Numbered from the stretch's first letter, positions 26,740 through 36,802 are shown. The stretch: 64,000 nucleotides of DNA from Caldimonas mangrovi (GCF_023721835.1 NZ_JAMKFE010000013.1:62001-126000); one strand, 5' to 3'. Made by a program: numbers and translations. The notes: generated by a model not told the origin, from the letters alone.

Positions 26740-28155
26740 ATGAAGAAACTGCTTGCAATCCTGGCGCTCGGCGCGGCGGCCCTCGGCTTCGCCGACCTCG
26801 CCCTGGCACAAGACGCTGCGTCGGCGCCGGCCGCAATGGAAGCGGCGCCTGCAGCGGCCCCTGCCGAGGCGCCCGCGGCGGCTGCCGAAGCCGCCCCCGC
26901 TGCTGACGCCGCGCCGCCGGCGCCTACCGTCGACAAGGGCGACGTCGCCTGGATGATGGTCTCGACGCTGCTCGTGATCATGATGACCATTCCCGGCCTG
27001 GCGCTGTTCTACGGCGGCCTCGTGCGCGCCAAGAACATGCTGTCGGTGCTGATGCAGGTGTTCGTCGTCTTCTCGCTGATCGTCGTGCTGTGGGCCATCT
27101 ACGGCTACAGCCTGGCCTTCGGCGGCGGCGGCGCGTTCATCGGCACGCTCGACAAGGTCTTCCTGTCGGGCATCACGACCGAGTCGCTGGCCGACACCTT
27201 CTCCGAAGGCGTGAAGATTCCCGAGCTGGTGTTCGTCGCGTTCCAGTCGACCTTCGCGGCCATCACCTGTGCGCTGATCGTCGGCGCCTTCGCCGAGCGC
27301 ATCAAGTTCTCGGCGGTGCTGCTGTTCTCGGTGCTGTGGTTCACCTTCAGCTACATCCCGGTCGCCCACATGGTGTGGTTCGGCGAGGGCCTGCTGTTTA
27401 AGGACGGCGCAATCGACTTCGCCGGCGGCACGGTGGTGCACATCAACGCCGGTATCGCCGGACTGGTGGGTGCCTACCTGGTGGGCAAGCGCGTGGGCTA
27501 CGGCAAGGAAGCGATGCCCCCGCACTCGCTGACGCTGACGATGGTGGGCGCCTCGATGCTGTGGGTCGGCTGGTTCGGCTTCAACGCCGGCTCCAACCTG
27601 GAGTCGAACGCCGGCGCCGCGCTCGCGATGGTCAACACGCTGCTGGCCACCGCGGCTGCCACGCTGTCGTGGATTGCCGGCGAAGCGCTCGCCAAGGGCA
27701 AGGCCTCGATGCTGGGTGCGGCTTCCGGCGCCGTCGCCGGCCTGGTCGCCATCACTCCGGCCTGCGGCACCGTCGGCCCGATGGGCGCCATCGTGCTGGG
27801 CCTGCTGGCCGGCCTGGTCTGCCTGTGGGGCGTCAACGGCCTGAAGCGCATGCTGGGCGCCGACGATGCACTCGACGTGTTCGGTGTGCACGGCGTGGGC
27901 GGCATCCTGGGTGCCATCCTGACCGGCGTGTTCACGTCGCCCAGCCTGGGCGGCACCGGCGCCGAAGACTTCTCGATCGCCAGCCAGGTGCTGATCCAGA
28001 CCAAGGGCGTGCTGATCACCATCGTCTGGTCGGCCGTCGTCTCGCTGATCGCCTACAAGATCGTCGACATGGTCATTGGCCTGCGAGTGCCAGAAGAAGC
28101 GGAGCGCGAGGGCCTGGACATCACGTCGCACGGCGAGACCGCCTACAGCAAGTAA
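26740..28155 (+). CDS. amtB: Ammonium transporter AmtB
   Basis: A 471-residue protein with a signal peptide (MKKLLAILALGAAALGFADL), an Ala/Pro/Glu-rich periplasmic extension to about residue 65, then eleven transmembrane helices of the Amt fold. Signature segments include IPGLALFYGGLVRAKNMLS and the pore-lining twin histidines in GGTVVHINAG and VFGVHGVGG. It moves ammonium across the inner membrane under nitrogen limitation and is gated by GlnK, encoded 24 bases upstream. The long Ala-rich N-terminal extension is common in betaproteobacterial Amt proteins. A strong terminator follows. Confidence 0.95.
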   Translation: MKKLLAILALGAAALGFADLALAQDAASAPAAMEAAPAAAPAEAPAAAAEAAPAADAAPPAPTVDKGDVAWMMVSTLLVIMMTIPGLALFYGGLVRAKNMLSVLMQVFVVFSLIVVLWAIYGYSLAFGGGGAFIGTLDKVFLSGITTESLADTFSEGVKIPELVFVAFQSTFAAITCALIVGAFAERIKFSAVLLFSVLWFTFSYIPVAHMVWFGEGLLFKDGAIDFAGGTVVHINAGIAGLVGAYLVGKRVGYGKEAMPPHSLTLTMVGASMLWVGWFGFNAGSNLESNAGAALAMVNTLLATAAATLSWIAGEALAKGKASMLGAASGAVAGLVAITPACGTVGPMGAIVLGLLAGLVCLWGVNGLKRMLGADDALDVFGVHGVGGILGAILTGVFTSPSLGGTGAEDFSIASQVLIQTKGVLITIVWSAVVSLIAYKIVDMVIGLRVPEEAEREGLDITSHGETAYSK

Positions 28156-28201
28156 GGACCTGCATCGCAGGAAACCGCGCTCCCGCCAGGGAGCTGCACG
28201 A

Positions 28202-28235
28202 AAAAGGGCCTCCTGTGCAGGAGGCCCTTTTCATT
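28202..28235 (+). terminator. Intrinsic terminator of glnK-amtB
   Basis: A 13-bp perfect stem (28202-28214 with 28219-28231) with a four-base loop GTGC ends in TTTT, 46 bases after the amtB stop. The A run on the 5' arm also makes it bidirectional in principle. Confidence 0.88.
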
Positions 28236-28338
28236 CGTTCGCCCGTCCCGGCTGCCCTTGCGCAAAGCGCTGGAACCCCCATTTGCCTAGAATCGTTCGC
28301 CCGACCCTCCCAAAACGCCCCACCCGAGGCCCGACTCC

Positions 28339-29634
28339 ATGGTTCCCCACCTCATCACGGCGCTGACCGGCCCGATCAACGAACTCGAGCAACGCATCCT
28401 GGAGTCCATGCCCGCCATTGAGCGCTGGTTCCGGCTGGAGTGGATGGAGCACACGCCCCCGTTCTACAGCTCGGTCGACGTGCGCAACGCCGGCTTCAAG
28501 CTGGCGCCGGTCGACACCAACCTGTTCCCGGGCGGCTTCAACAACCTGACCGAGGAAATGCTGCCGCTGGCGGTGCAGGCGGCCATGGCGGCGATCGAGA
28601 AGATCTGCCCCGAGGCGAAGAACCTGCTGCTGATCCCCGAGAAGCACACCCGCAACACGTTCTACCTGATGAACGTGCAGCGGCTGGTCCAGATCTTCCA
28701 CCAGGCCGGCCTGAACGTGCGGCTGGGCACGCTGGACGACACGATCCAGGAGCCGACCACGCTGAACCTGCCCGACGGCAGCACGCTCGCGGTGGAACCG
28801 TTGCTGCGCACCAAGCGCCGGCTGGGGTTGAAGGACTTCGACCCCTGCACCATCCTGCTCAACAACGACCTCTCGGCCGGCCTGCCCCAGGTGCTCGAGG
28901 GCCTGCACGAGCAGTACCTGCTGCCGCCGCTGCACGCCGGCTGGGCGGTGCGACGCAAGTCCAACCACTTCCAGGCCTATGAAGAGGTCGCGAAGAAGTT
29001 CGCCAAGCTGCTCGGCATGGACCCGTGGCTGATCAACCCGATGTTCGCCAAGTGCGGCCAGGTCAACTTCGCCGAAGGCGCCGGCATCGACTGCCTGCAG
29101 AGCAATGCCGACGCGCTGCTCAGCAAGATCCGCCGCAAGTACAAGGAATACGGCATCCAGGAAAAGCCGTTCGTGATCGTGAAAGCCGATGCCGGCACGT
29201 ACGGCATGGGCATCATGACGGTGCGCGATGCGAAAGACCTGACCGAGCTGAACCGCAAGACGCGCAACAAGATGAGCGTCATCAAGGACGGCCAGGAGGT
29301 GACCGAGGTCATCATCCAGGAGGGCGTGCCGACCTACGAGCGCGTCAACGACGGCGTGGCCGAGCCGGTGGTCTACATGATCGACCGCTACGTGGTGGGC
29401 GGTTTCTACCGGGTGCACGCCGAGCGCGGCATCGACGAGAACCTGAACGCCCCGGGGGCGAGCTTCGTGCCGCTGGCCTTTGCCGAGTCCAACCACCTGC
29501 CCAAGCCCGGCGCCAAGCCGGGCGCCAGCGCGCCGAACCGCTTCTACATGTACGGCGTGATCGCGCGGCTGGCCATGCTGGCTGGCAGCTACGAACTCGA
29601 AGCCACCGACCCGGACGCCGAGACCTACGACTGA
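28339..29634 (+). CDS. gshA: Glutamate-cysteine ligase, GshA (TIGR02049 type)
   Basis: A 431-residue protein starting MVPHLITALTGPINELEQRI, characteristic of the proteobacterial GshA class found in Burkholderiales and acidithiobacilli, distinct from E. coli GshA. Conserved segments include NLFPGGFNNL, LLNNDLSAGLP and IVKADAGTYGMGIMTVRD. It makes gamma-glutamylcysteine, the first step of glutathione synthesis. A TAGAAT -10-like hexamer (28288-28293) lies about 50 bases upstream. The partner gshB is about 3.3 kb downstream on the same strand, separated by kup and benE rather than adjacent. Confidence 0.92.
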   Translation: MVPHLITALTGPINELEQRILESMPAIERWFRLEWMEHTPPFYSSVDVRNAGFKLAPVDTNLFPGGFNNLTEEMLPLAVQAAMAAIEKICPEAKNLLLIPEKHTRNTFYLMNVQRLVQIFHQAGLNVRLGTLDDTIQEPTTLNLPDGSTLAVEPLLRTKRRLGLKDFDPCTILLNNDLSAGLPQVLEGLHEQYLLPPLHAGWAVRRKSNHFQAYEEVAKKFAKLLGMDPWLINPMFAKCGQVNFAEGAGIDCLQSNADALLSKIRRKYKEYGIQEKPFVIVKADAGTYGMGIMTVRDAKDLTELNRKTRNKMSVIKDGQEVTEVIIQEGVPTYERVNDGVAEPVVYMIDRYVVGGFYRVHAERGIDENLNAPGASFVPLAFAESNHLPKPGAKPGASAPNRFYMYGVIARLAMLAGSYELEATDPDAETYD

Positions 29635-29736
29635 ACGGCACGGTCCTGTCGCCGTTGCTGCGCTGCAACATGGATTGGGCGATGCCGGCGCAGGCGGGGG
29701 CACAATGACGAGCTTCCGCATTCTGCCGACGCCTTC

Positions 29737-31623
29737 GTGCCCACCCCTTCCCAAGCAGCGCCGACCGGCTCCAAGCTCGCTGCCCTGACGCTCGGCGCCA
29801 TCGGCGTCGTCTATGGCGACATCGGCACCAGCCCGCTGTACGCTTTCAAGGAAGTCTTCATCCACGGGCACATTCCCGTCACCGCGGAGAACATCCTCGG
29901 CATCCTGTCGATGATGTTCTGGACGTTGGTGCTGATCGTCGCGGTCAAGTACGTCGGGCTGATCCTGCGCGCCGACAACAACGGCGAGGGCGGCCTGGTG
30001 GCGATGCTGGCCCTCGCTTCGGTGGCCGTGAAGGACCGCCCGGTGCTGCGTCGTCGACTGCTGGTGCTCGGCATCTTCGGCACGGCCATCTTCTTCGGCG
30101 ACGGTGTCATCACGCCATCGATCTCGGTGCTGTCGGCGGTCGAAGGCCTGGAAGTCGCCACGCCTGCGCTGCAGCCCTACGTGGTGCCGGTCACGCTGGT
30201 CGTGCTGACGCTGCTGTTCGCCGCCCAGCGTCACGGCACCGGGCAGATGGGAAAGTGGTTCGGGCCGATCACGGTCGGGTGGTTCGCCACGCTGGCCGTG
30301 CTGGGCCTGTCGCACCTTGTCGGCAACCCGACCGTGCTGCTGGCCATGAACCCGTTGTATGCCTTGATCTTCATCGCCCAGCACCCGGGCATCGCCTTCG
30401 TCTCGCTGGGCGCCATCGTGCTGTGCGTGACCGGCGCCGAGGCCTTGTACGCCGACATGGGCCACTTCGGCCGCCGTCCGATCCGGCTCGCATGGTTCGG
30501 CCTCGCGATGCCGGCGCTGGTGTTGAACTATTTCGGTCAGGGCGCGATGCTGCTGGCCCACCCCGAGAACGTCAACAACCCGTTCTACGAGATGGCGCCG
30601 AAGTGGGCGCTGTACCCGCTCGTGGCCATGGCCACCTGCGCCACCGTGATCGCCTCGCAGGCCCTGATCTCGGCCGCTTTCTCGGTCACGAAGCAGGTGA
30701 TCCAGCTCGGCTACCTGCCGCGGCTGCGCTGGACGCACACTTCCGTGCGCGAGACCGGGCAGATCTACGTCCCCTTCGTCAACTGGACGCTGTACGCCTG
30801 CATCTTCGCCGCGGTACTCGCCTTCGGCTCCAGCAGTGCGCTCGCGTCGGCTTACGGCATCGCGGTGACGATCGACATGCTGATCACGACGACGATGACG
30901 TTCTTCGTGATCCGCTACGCCTGGCACTACCCGTGGACGCTGTGCGTCGCGGTCACCGGCTTCTTCTTCGTGATCGATGCGCTGTTCTTTGCGGCCAACG
31001 CGATCAAGGTGTTCGACGGCGGCTGGTTCCCGCTGCTGATCGGCGCGGTGATGTTCATGCTGATGATGACCTGGAAGCAGGGGCGGCACCTGCTCGGCGA
31101 GCGCTTGCGCGAGGAGTCGATCGACCTGAAGAGTTTTCTCGAAGCCGTGTTCGTCAGCCCGCCGGTCCGGGTGGCCGGCTCCGCCGTGTTCCTCAACGCC
31201 GAGACCGGCAGCACGCCGAACGCGCTGATGCACAACCTCAAGCACAACCGGGTGCTGCACGACACCAACCTGTTCGTCAGCGTGCGCCACCACGAGGTGC
31301 CGTGGATCGGCTTCGACAAGCGCATCGAGGTCGAGCCGCTGGGCCACGATTGCTGGCAGGTGGTGCTGCATTTCGGCTTCAAGAACGACCCCGACGTGCC
31401 CGAAGCGCTCAAGCTGCTGCGCGGTCGCGGCGTGCAGCTGGACGACATGGAGACCTCGTACTTCCTGTCGCGCGAGATCGTCATTCCGTCGATGACCAAG
31501 GGCCTGGGTGCCTGGCGCGCCAAGCTGTTCGCGGGGATGCACCGCAACGCGGCGGCGGCCGCCGATTTCCTCAACCTGCCCGCCAACCGGGTGGTCGAAC
31601 TGGGGTCCAAGATCCAGCTCTAA
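29737..31623 (+). CDS. kup: Low-affinity potassium uptake protein Kup (Trk-D)
   Basis: A 628-residue membrane protein with a GTG start at 29737. The family signature [20 protein letters not shown] is at residues 21-40, followed by about twelve transmembrane helices and a cytoplasmic C-terminal domain of roughly 150 residues ending in VELGSKIQL. Other conserved pieces are [20 protein letters not shown] and [20 protein letters not shown]. Kup is a K+/H+ symporter of acidic or hyperosmotic conditions. It lies between gshA and a BenE-family gene, with a REP-like repeat after its stop. Confidence 0.95.
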   Translation: MPTPSQAAPTGSKLAALTLGAIGVVYGDIGTSPLYAFKEVFIHGHIPVTAENILGILSMMFWTLVLIVAVKYVGLILRADNNGEGGLVAMLALASVAVKDRPVLRRRLLVLGIFGTAIFFGDGVITPSISVLSAVEGLEVATPALQPYVVPVTLVVLTLLFAAQRHGTGQMGKWFGPITVGWFATLAVLGLSHLVGNPTVLLAMNPLYALIFIAQHPGIAFVSLGAIVLCVTGAEALYADMGHFGRRPIRLAWFGLAMPALVLNYFGQGAMLLAHPENVNNPFYEMAPKWALYPLVAMATCATVIASQALISAAFSVTKQVIQLGYLPRLRWTHTSVRETGQIYVPFVNWTLYACIFAAVLAFGSSSALASAYGIAVTIDMLITTTMTFFVIRYAWHYPWTLCVAVTGFFFVIDALFFAANAIKVFDGGWFPLLIGAVMFMLMMTWKQGRHLLGERLREESIDLKSFLEAVFVSPPVRVAGSAVFLNAETGSTPNALMHNLKHNRVLHDTNLFVSVRHHEVPWIGFDKRIEVEPLGHDCWQVVLHFGFKNDPDVPEALKLLRGRGVQLDDMETSYFLSREIVIPSMTKGLGAWRAKLFAGMHRNAAAAADFLNLPANRVVELGSKIQL

Positions 31624-31630
31624 CTGGACC

Positions 31631-31697
31631 ACCCCTACGCGCTTCGCGCGCCCCTCAAGGGGCGATGCTGGCGGACCGGCGGAGCCGGATCCGCGGC
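31631..31697. repeat. REP-like intergenic repeat with three hairpins
   Basis: Three compact inverted repeats follow one another: CGCGC/GCGCG around TTC (31638-31650), CGCCCCT/AGGGGCG around CA (31649-31664), and CCGGC/GCCGG around GGA (31676-31688), followed by GGATCCGCGG. From recall, near-identical modules recur in intergenic regions of many Burkholderiales genomes; only one copy is in this window, so repetition is not shown here. It may also act as a weak transcription or mRNA-end signal for kup. Confidence 0.5.
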
Positions 31698-31773
31698 ATC
31701 ACTCGAAAGGAGAGGCGCTGCGTGCGGGAAGGGGTGCGCTTAAGCTTGCGGCTTTTGGGTCTTCCGCAACGTC

Positions 31774-32961
31774 ATGCGCTTCTTCCACGACTTGTCCCTG
31801 TCGGCTGTGGTCGCCGGCTTCGTGGCCGTGCTGGTCGGCTTCACCAGCTCGGTCGCGATCGTGTTCCAGGCGGCGGCCGCGCTCGGTGCCACGCCGGCGC
31901 AGGCCACCTCCTGGATCTGGGCGTTGGGCCTGGGCATGGGCGTCACCAGCATCGGGCTGTCGCTCGCCTATCGCCAGCCGGTGCTGACCGCCTGGTCGAC
32001 GCCCGGCGCCGCGGTGCTGGCCACGGCCAGCGCGTCGATGCCCGAGGCCGTCGGTGCGTTCATGCTGTGTGCGGTGGCCATTGCGGTGGCGGGCTACACC
32101 GGCTGGTTCGCCAAGGTGATGAACCGCATCCCGACGGCGCTGGCCGCCGCGCTGCTGGCCGGCGTGCTGACGCGTTTCGGCATGGACGCCTTCGGCGCGA
32201 TGAAAACGCAGCTGCCGCTGGTGTCGGCGATGTTCGCCGCCTACTTGCTGGGCCGGCGCCTGTGGCCGCGCTACGCGGTGCCGGGCGTGCTGCTGGTCGG
32301 CATCGCAGTGGCGTCGCTGTCGGGGAACTTGAGCTGGTCGGCGGTGCAGTGGTCGCTGGCGACGCCCGTGTGGACCACGCCGGTCTTCACGCTGCAGGCG
32401 GCCATCGGTGTGGCGCTGCCGCTGTTCGTCGTCACGATGGCATCACAGAACCTGCCCGGTGTCGCAGCCATCCGCGCGGCCGGCTACGACACTCCGATCT
32501 CGCCGGTGATCGGCACCACCGGGGTCGCGACGCTGCTGCTGGCACCGTTCGGCGGCTACGCGCTGAACCTCGCCGCCATCACGGCGGCCATCTGCATGAG
32601 CCGTGAAGCGCACGAGGACCCGGCGCGGCGCTACACCGCGTCGGTCATGGCGGGCGTCTTCTATGTCGCGATCGGGCTGGTCGGCGGTGCGGTGGTCGGG
32701 CTGCTGGCCGCGTTCCCGCGCGAACTGGTGGTCGCGATCGCGGGGCTGGCACTGCTGGGCACCATCGGTGCCGGCCTGGCTGCCGCTGTCAAGGACGATC
32801 GGCATCGAGAGCCGGCACTTATCACATTTCTCGTCATGCTGTCGGGCCTGTCGTTATGGGGGGTCGGCTCGGCCTTCTGGGGCGTGGTGGCCGGCGTGAT
32901 CGCGCTGGTGGTGCAACACTACCGGTTCCGTTCCGTGGCAGCCCCTGCGAAGACCCGATGA
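31774..32961 (+). CDS. BenE-family benzoate/H+ symporter-like transporter
   Basis: A 395-residue membrane protein with about eleven to twelve helices. The BenE pattern is visible: FTSSVAIVFQAAAALGATP, AYRQPVLTAWSTPGAAVLAT, and the conserved VTMASQNLPGVAAIRAAGYD. The family is named for benzoate uptake, but members next to non-aromatic genes may move other solutes, and no benzoate pathway is in the window. The stop overlaps the gshB start (ATGA), so the two are translationally coupled, an unusual pairing for a BenE protein. Confidence 0.88.
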   Translation: MRFFHDLSLSAVVAGFVAVLVGFTSSVAIVFQAAAALGATPAQATSWIWALGLGMGVTSIGLSLAYRQPVLTAWSTPGAAVLATASASMPEAVGAFMLCAVAIAVAGYTGWFAKVMNRIPTALAAALLAGVLTRFGMDAFGAMKTQLPLVSAMFAAYLLGRRLWPRYAVPGVLLVGIAVASLSGNLSWSAVQWSLATPVWTTPVFTLQAAIGVALPLFVVTMASQNLPGVAAIRAAGYDTPISPVIGTTGVATLLLAPFGGYALNLAAITAAICMSREAHEDPARRYTASVMAGVFYVAIGLVGGAVVGLLAAFPRELVVAIAGLALLGTIGAGLAAAVKDDRHREPALITFLVMLSGLSLWGVGSAFWGVVAGVIALVVQHYRFRSVAAPAKTR

Positions 32962-33914
32962 AACTGCTCTTCATTGCCGACCCGCTCGGCCATTTCAAGA
33001 TCTACAAGGACACCACCTTCGCGATGATGCGCGAAGCGGCACGGCGCGGCCACGAGCTGTGGGCCTGCGAACCGCGCCACGTCAGCTGGCAAAGCGGCGG
33101 GCGGGTCACCGCGGTGGCGCGCGAGATCACGCTCACTGGCGACCCCGACGACTGGTACGCCGCCGGCGGCGACACACCGCTCGCGCTGGCCGACTTCGGT
33201 GCGGTGGTGATGCGCAAGGACCCTCCTTTCGACAGCGAATACTTCTATGCCACCCACCTGCTGGAGCAGGCCGAGCGCGAGGGCGCGTGCGTGATCAACA
33301 GCGCGCGCTCGCTGCGCGACCACCCGGAAAAGCTCGCGGTGATGGAGTTCCCGCAGCATGTCCCGCCGACGCTGGTGAGCCGCGACGCGCAGGCGATCCG
33401 CCGCTTCCATGCCGAGCATGGCGACATCATCCTGAAGCCGCTCGACGGCATGGGCGGGTTGGGCATCTTCCGTGTCGGCCCGGACGGACTCAACCTCGGC
33501 AGCATCACCGAGACACTGAACCGGCAGGGCACCCAGACCGTCATGGTCCAGCGCTACGTGCCCGAGATCGTGCACGGCGACAAGCGCATCCTGATCATCG
33601 ACGGCGAGCCGGTGCCCTATGTGCTCGCGCGCATCCCGCAGGGCAGCGAGATCCGCGGCAACCTGGCCGCGGGCGGCAAGGGCGTCGCGCAGCCGCTGGC
33701 CGCGCGCGACCGCGAGATCGCGACCGACATCGGTGCCAGGCTCGCGCCGCGCGGGCTGCTGCTGATCGGGCTGGACATCATCGGCGACCGCGTCACCGAG
33801 ATCAACGTGACCAGCCCGACCTGCTTCCAGGAAATCCAGCAACAGACCGGCTTCGACGTCGCGCAGATGTTCGTCGACGCACTGGAGCGGGCGATCGGCC
33901 GCAGCCGGGTGTGA
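32958..33914 (+). CDS. gshB: Glutathione synthetase GshB
   Basis: A 318-residue ATP-grasp enzyme starting MKLLFIADPLGHFKIYKD, the standard N terminus. It shows DAVVMRKDPPFDSEY-like sequence (here AVVMRKDPPFDSEYFYATHL), the ATP-grasp loop DIILKPLDGMGGLGIFRV, and the metal-binding end LIGLDIIGDRVTEINVTSPT. It joins glycine to gamma-glutamylcysteine. The ATG overlaps the benE stop. The arylamine N-acetyltransferase gene begins four bases after its stop, so benE-gshB-nat look like one operon. Confidence 0.94.
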   Translation: MKLLFIADPLGHFKIYKDTTFAMMREAARRGHELWACEPRHVSWQSGGRVTAVAREITLTGDPDDWYAAGGDTPLALADFGAVVMRKDPPFDSEYFYATHLLEQAEREGACVINSARSLRDHPEKLAVMEFPQHVPPTLVSRDAQAIRRFHAEHGDIILKPLDGMGGLGIFRVGPDGLNLGSITETLNRQGTQTVMVQRYVPEIVHGDKRILIIDGEPVPYVLARIPQGSEIRGNLAAGGKGVAQPLAARDREIATDIGARLAPRGLLLIGLDIIGDRVTEINVTSPTCFQEIQQQTGFDVAQMFVDALERAIGRSRV

Positions 33915-33918
33915 ACCT

Positions 33919-34731
33919 GTGAGCCTCGACCTCGGCGCCTACTTACGCCGCGTCGGCTTCGAAGGGCGGGCCGAGGCAACGCTGCCGACGCTGGAGCGGC
34001 TCGCCCGGTTGCACCCGCAGCACATCCCGTTCGAGAACCTCGACCCCTTGCTGCGGCGACCCGTCGCGCTCGGCCTCGACGCGCTGCAGCGCAAGCTGGT
34101 CGACGAACGCCGCGGCGGCTTCTGCTACGAGCACAACCTGCTGTTCAAGGCGGCACTCGAAGCGATCGGCTTCCGGGTCACCGGGCTGGCGGCTCACGTG
34201 CTATGGGGCGGCACCGACGACACGCCGCGGCCGCGCACGCACATGCTGCTGAAGGTCGAATCCGACGACGGCCCGCGTATCGTCGACGCCGGTTTCGGCG
34301 GCCTGACGCTGACCGGCGTGCTGCGCCTGCTGCCCCATGCCGAACAGCCCACGCCGCACGAGCCCTTCCGGCTGCTCGAGCACGAGGGCGAGTACACGAT
34401 GCAGGCGCAAGTCGGCGGTGAGTGGCGCGCACTCTATGCATTCGATCTGCAGCCGCAGCGACTGCCCGATTACGAGCTGACCTGCTGGTATCTCTGTCAC
34501 CACCCGGCGTCACGCTTCGTCAACCACCTGCTGGCCGCGCGCACCGACGGCGAGCGCCGCTACGGCCTGCTCGACAACACCTTGAACCTGCACCGGGCGG
34601 GCCATCCCAGCGAGCGCCGCAGGCTCGACAGCGTCGAGGCGCTGCGCGATGTGCTGGTCGCTGTCTTCGGCCTGCAACTGCCCGACGACCCGGCGCTGGA
34701 CGACACGCTGCAGCGCATCGCCGCGCGCTGA
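33919..34731 (+). CDS. nat: Arylamine N-acetyltransferase
   Basis: A 270-residue NAT with the complete catalytic triad: Cys69 in RRGGFCYEHN, His108 in RTHMLLKV, and Asp123 in RIVDAGFGG. The early motif HPQHIPFENLDPL is also conserved. NATs move an acetyl group from acetyl-CoA to arylamines or hydrazines. The start is GTG, four bases after the gshB stop. Its position behind glutathione synthesis suggests xenobiotic handling, an inference from context. Confidence 0.93.
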   Translation: MSLDLGAYLRRVGFEGRAEATLPTLERLARLHPQHIPFENLDPLLRRPVALGLDALQRKLVDERRGGFCYEHNLLFKAALEAIGFRVTGLAAHVLWGGTDDTPRPRTHMLLKVESDDGPRIVDAGFGGLTLTGVLRLLPHAEQPTPHEPFRLLEHEGEYTMQAQVGGEWRALYAFDLQPQRLPDYELTCWYLCHHPASRFVNHLLAARTDGERRYGLLDNTLNLHRAGHPSERRRLDSVEALRDVLVAVFGLQLPDDPALDDTLQRIAAR

Positions 34732-34782
34732 TACCCGTGCGCCCGCAGGTGCCGCCCTGCGGCACCGGATAATCGGCGCCTC

Positions 34783-36663
34783 ATGGCCCTCATCACCCTC
34801 ACCAATGCCCACCTGGCCTACGGCCACGTGGCCCTGCTCGACGGCGCAGGTTTTTCGCTCGAAGCCGGCGAGCGCGTCGGCCTCATCGGTCGCAACGGCA
34901 CCGGCAAATCTTCGCTGCTGAAGATCCTGGCCGGCCTCGAAAGGCCCGACGACGGACTGCTGCAACTGCAGCAGAGCCTGCGCATCGCCTATGTGCCGCA
35001 GGAGCCGCAGTTCGCCGCCGGGCTGTCGGTGTTCGAGGCGGTCGGCGACGGCCTGGCCGAAGTGCGCGAGCTGCGCGCGCGCTACGAGGCGCACGCGCCT
35101 GGCGAAGACCTCGACGCGCTGCAGACCCGCATCGAGGCACTCGACGGCTGGACCTGGGAGCAGCGCGTCGAAGAGACACTGCACCGCCTGCGGCTGGCAC
35201 GCGACGAGCCGGTCGAGCGTTTGTCCGGCGGCACGAAAAAGCGTGTCGCGCTGGCGCAGGCGCTTGTCACGCAGCCCGACGTGCTGCTGCTCGACGAACC
35301 CACCAACCACCTCGACCTGGCGTCGATCGGCTGGCTCGAAGAGCTGCTGAAGGACTTCCGCGGCAGCGTCGTGCTGATCACGCACGACCGCGCCTTCCTC
35401 GACAGCGTGGCCACGCGCATCGTCGAGCTCGATCGCGGCGTGTTGCGCAGCTACCCCGGCAATTTCAGCGCGTACGAGTCGCTGAAAGAGCAGCAGCTTG
35501 CCGACGAGGCGGTCCAGTCGGCCAAGGCCGACAAGCTGCTCGCCCAGGAAGAGGTGTGGGTGCGCAAGGGCGTCGAGGCGCGCCGCACGCGCAGCGTCAG
35601 CCGCATCAACCGGTTGCAGGTGCTGCGCAAGCAACGCACCGAGCGCCGAGATGCGGTCGGTCGCGTCAAGCTCGACCTCGACGCCGGCGTGCCCAGCGGC
35701 AGACTGGTGGCCGAGCTGCAGCACGTCGGCAAGTCCTACGGGGGCCGCCCCATCGTGAGCGACTTTTCCGCCACCATCCTGCGCGGCGACAAGGTCGGGC
35801 TGATCGGCCCCAACGGCGCCGGCAAGACCACCCTGCTGAAGCTCATCCTCGGCGAGATCGAGCCCGACAGCGGCACCGTGCGGCGCGGCAGCAAGCTGCA
35901 GGTGGCCTACTTCGACCAGATGCGCGACGCGCTGAACCTCGACGCGACGCTGGCCGACACCATCAGCCCGGGCAGCGAATGGATCGAGATCGGCAATGCG
36001 CGCAAGCATGTCATGAGCTACCTGGGCGATTTCCTGTTCTCGCCGGCGCGCGCCCATTCGCCGGTGCGCACGCTGAGCGGCGGCGAGCGCAACCGCCTGC
36101 TGCTGGCGCGCCTGTTCGCGCGGCCGGCCAACGTGCTGGTGCTCGACGAGCCGACCAACGACCTCGACATCGACACGCTGGAACTGCTGGAAGAACTGCT
36201 GCAGACCTATGACGGCACGGTGTTCCTTGTCAGCCACGACCGGCGCTTCCTCGACAACGTCGTCACCAGCACCATCGCGTGGGAAGGCGAGCAGCAGGGC
36301 GGCTTCTGGCGCGAATACGAAGGCGGCTACGAGGACTGGCGCGTACAGAGCCAGCGCACGCGCGCGCTGCAGGAGCGCGCCGCGCCGGCCGCGCCACCGG
36401 CTCCCGCCGCGCCGAAGGGCGAGCTGGCGAAGCCGGCGCAGCCGAAGAAGCTGTCGTACAAGGAGCAGCGCGAACTCGACGAGTTGCCCCGGCGCATCGA
36501 AGCGCTCGAAGCCGAGCAGAAGCAGCTGGGCGAGCTGCTGGCCGGCACCGAGATCTACCAGGGCGACGCACGGCGCCTCGCCGAGGCGCAGGGGAGGTAC
36601 GCGCAGATCGAGGACGCGCTGATGGCGGCACTGGAGCGCTGGGAGGCGCTCGGGTCGCGCTGA
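34783..36663 (+). CDS. uup: ABC-F ATPase Uup
   Basis: A 626-residue soluble protein with two ABC ATPase domains: Walker A GRNGTGKS at about residues 37-44 and GPNGAGKT at about 345-352. The signatures are LSGGTKKRVALAQAL and LSGGERNRLLLARL. Between them is the ABC-F linker with Arg-rich VRKGVEARRTRSVSRINRL. The C-terminal coiled coil (about 555-626, rich in Glu/Gln/Leu) is the Uup DNA-binding type domain. Uup binds branched DNA and ribosomes and affects precise transposon excision. The -10-like GATAAT at 34766-34771 is close to the ATG. Confidence 0.92.
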   Translation: MALITLTNAHLAYGHVALLDGAGFSLEAGERVGLIGRNGTGKSSLLKILAGLERPDDGLLQLQQSLRIAYVPQEPQFAAGLSVFEAVGDGLAEVRELRARYEAHAPGEDLDALQTRIEALDGWTWEQRVEETLHRLRLARDEPVERLSGGTKKRVALAQALVTQPDVLLLDEPTNHLDLASIGWLEELLKDFRGSVVLITHDRAFLDSVATRIVELDRGVLRSYPGNFSAYESLKEQQLADEAVQSAKADKLLAQEEVWVRKGVEARRTRSVSRINRLQVLRKQRTERRDAVGRVKLDLDAGVPSGRLVAELQHVGKSYGGRPIVSDFSATILRGDKVGLIGPNGAGKTTLLKLILGEIEPDSGTVRRGSKLQVAYFDQMRDALNLDATLADTISPGSEWIEIGNARKHVMSYLGDFLFSPARAHSPVRTLSGGERNRLLLARLFARPANVLVLDEPTNDLDIDTLELLEELLQTYDGTVFLVSHDRRFLDNVVTSTIAWEGEQQGGFWREYEGGYEDWRVQSQRTRALQERAAPAAPPAPAAPKGELAKPAQPKKLSYKEQRELDELPRRIEALEAEQKQLGELLAGTEIYQGDARRLAEAQGRYAQIEDALMAALERWEALGSR

Positions 36664-36802
36664 ATATCGGCAGAACGCTTCAATCGCTCACATTTGCGCG
36701 ATTGTGCGATCTGCGAAGTGCACGTAGTCTTGGGCCACGAATGAGCAGAACGACATCGACCAGCTCTGGCCGGTTTGACTCGGGCGATCAGGGGAGGGAT
36801 AG

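Noticed and set aside
28231-31632. An 1133-codon minus-strand frame opposite gshA and kup
   Set aside because: It is an antisense shadow of two confidently identified genes, with no signal or domain and low-complexity composition.
30255-32606. A 783-codon plus-strand frame overlapping kup and the BenE gene in another frame
   Set aside because: The real genes in the other frame have full family signatures and good starts; this frame is Arg/Ala-rich text.
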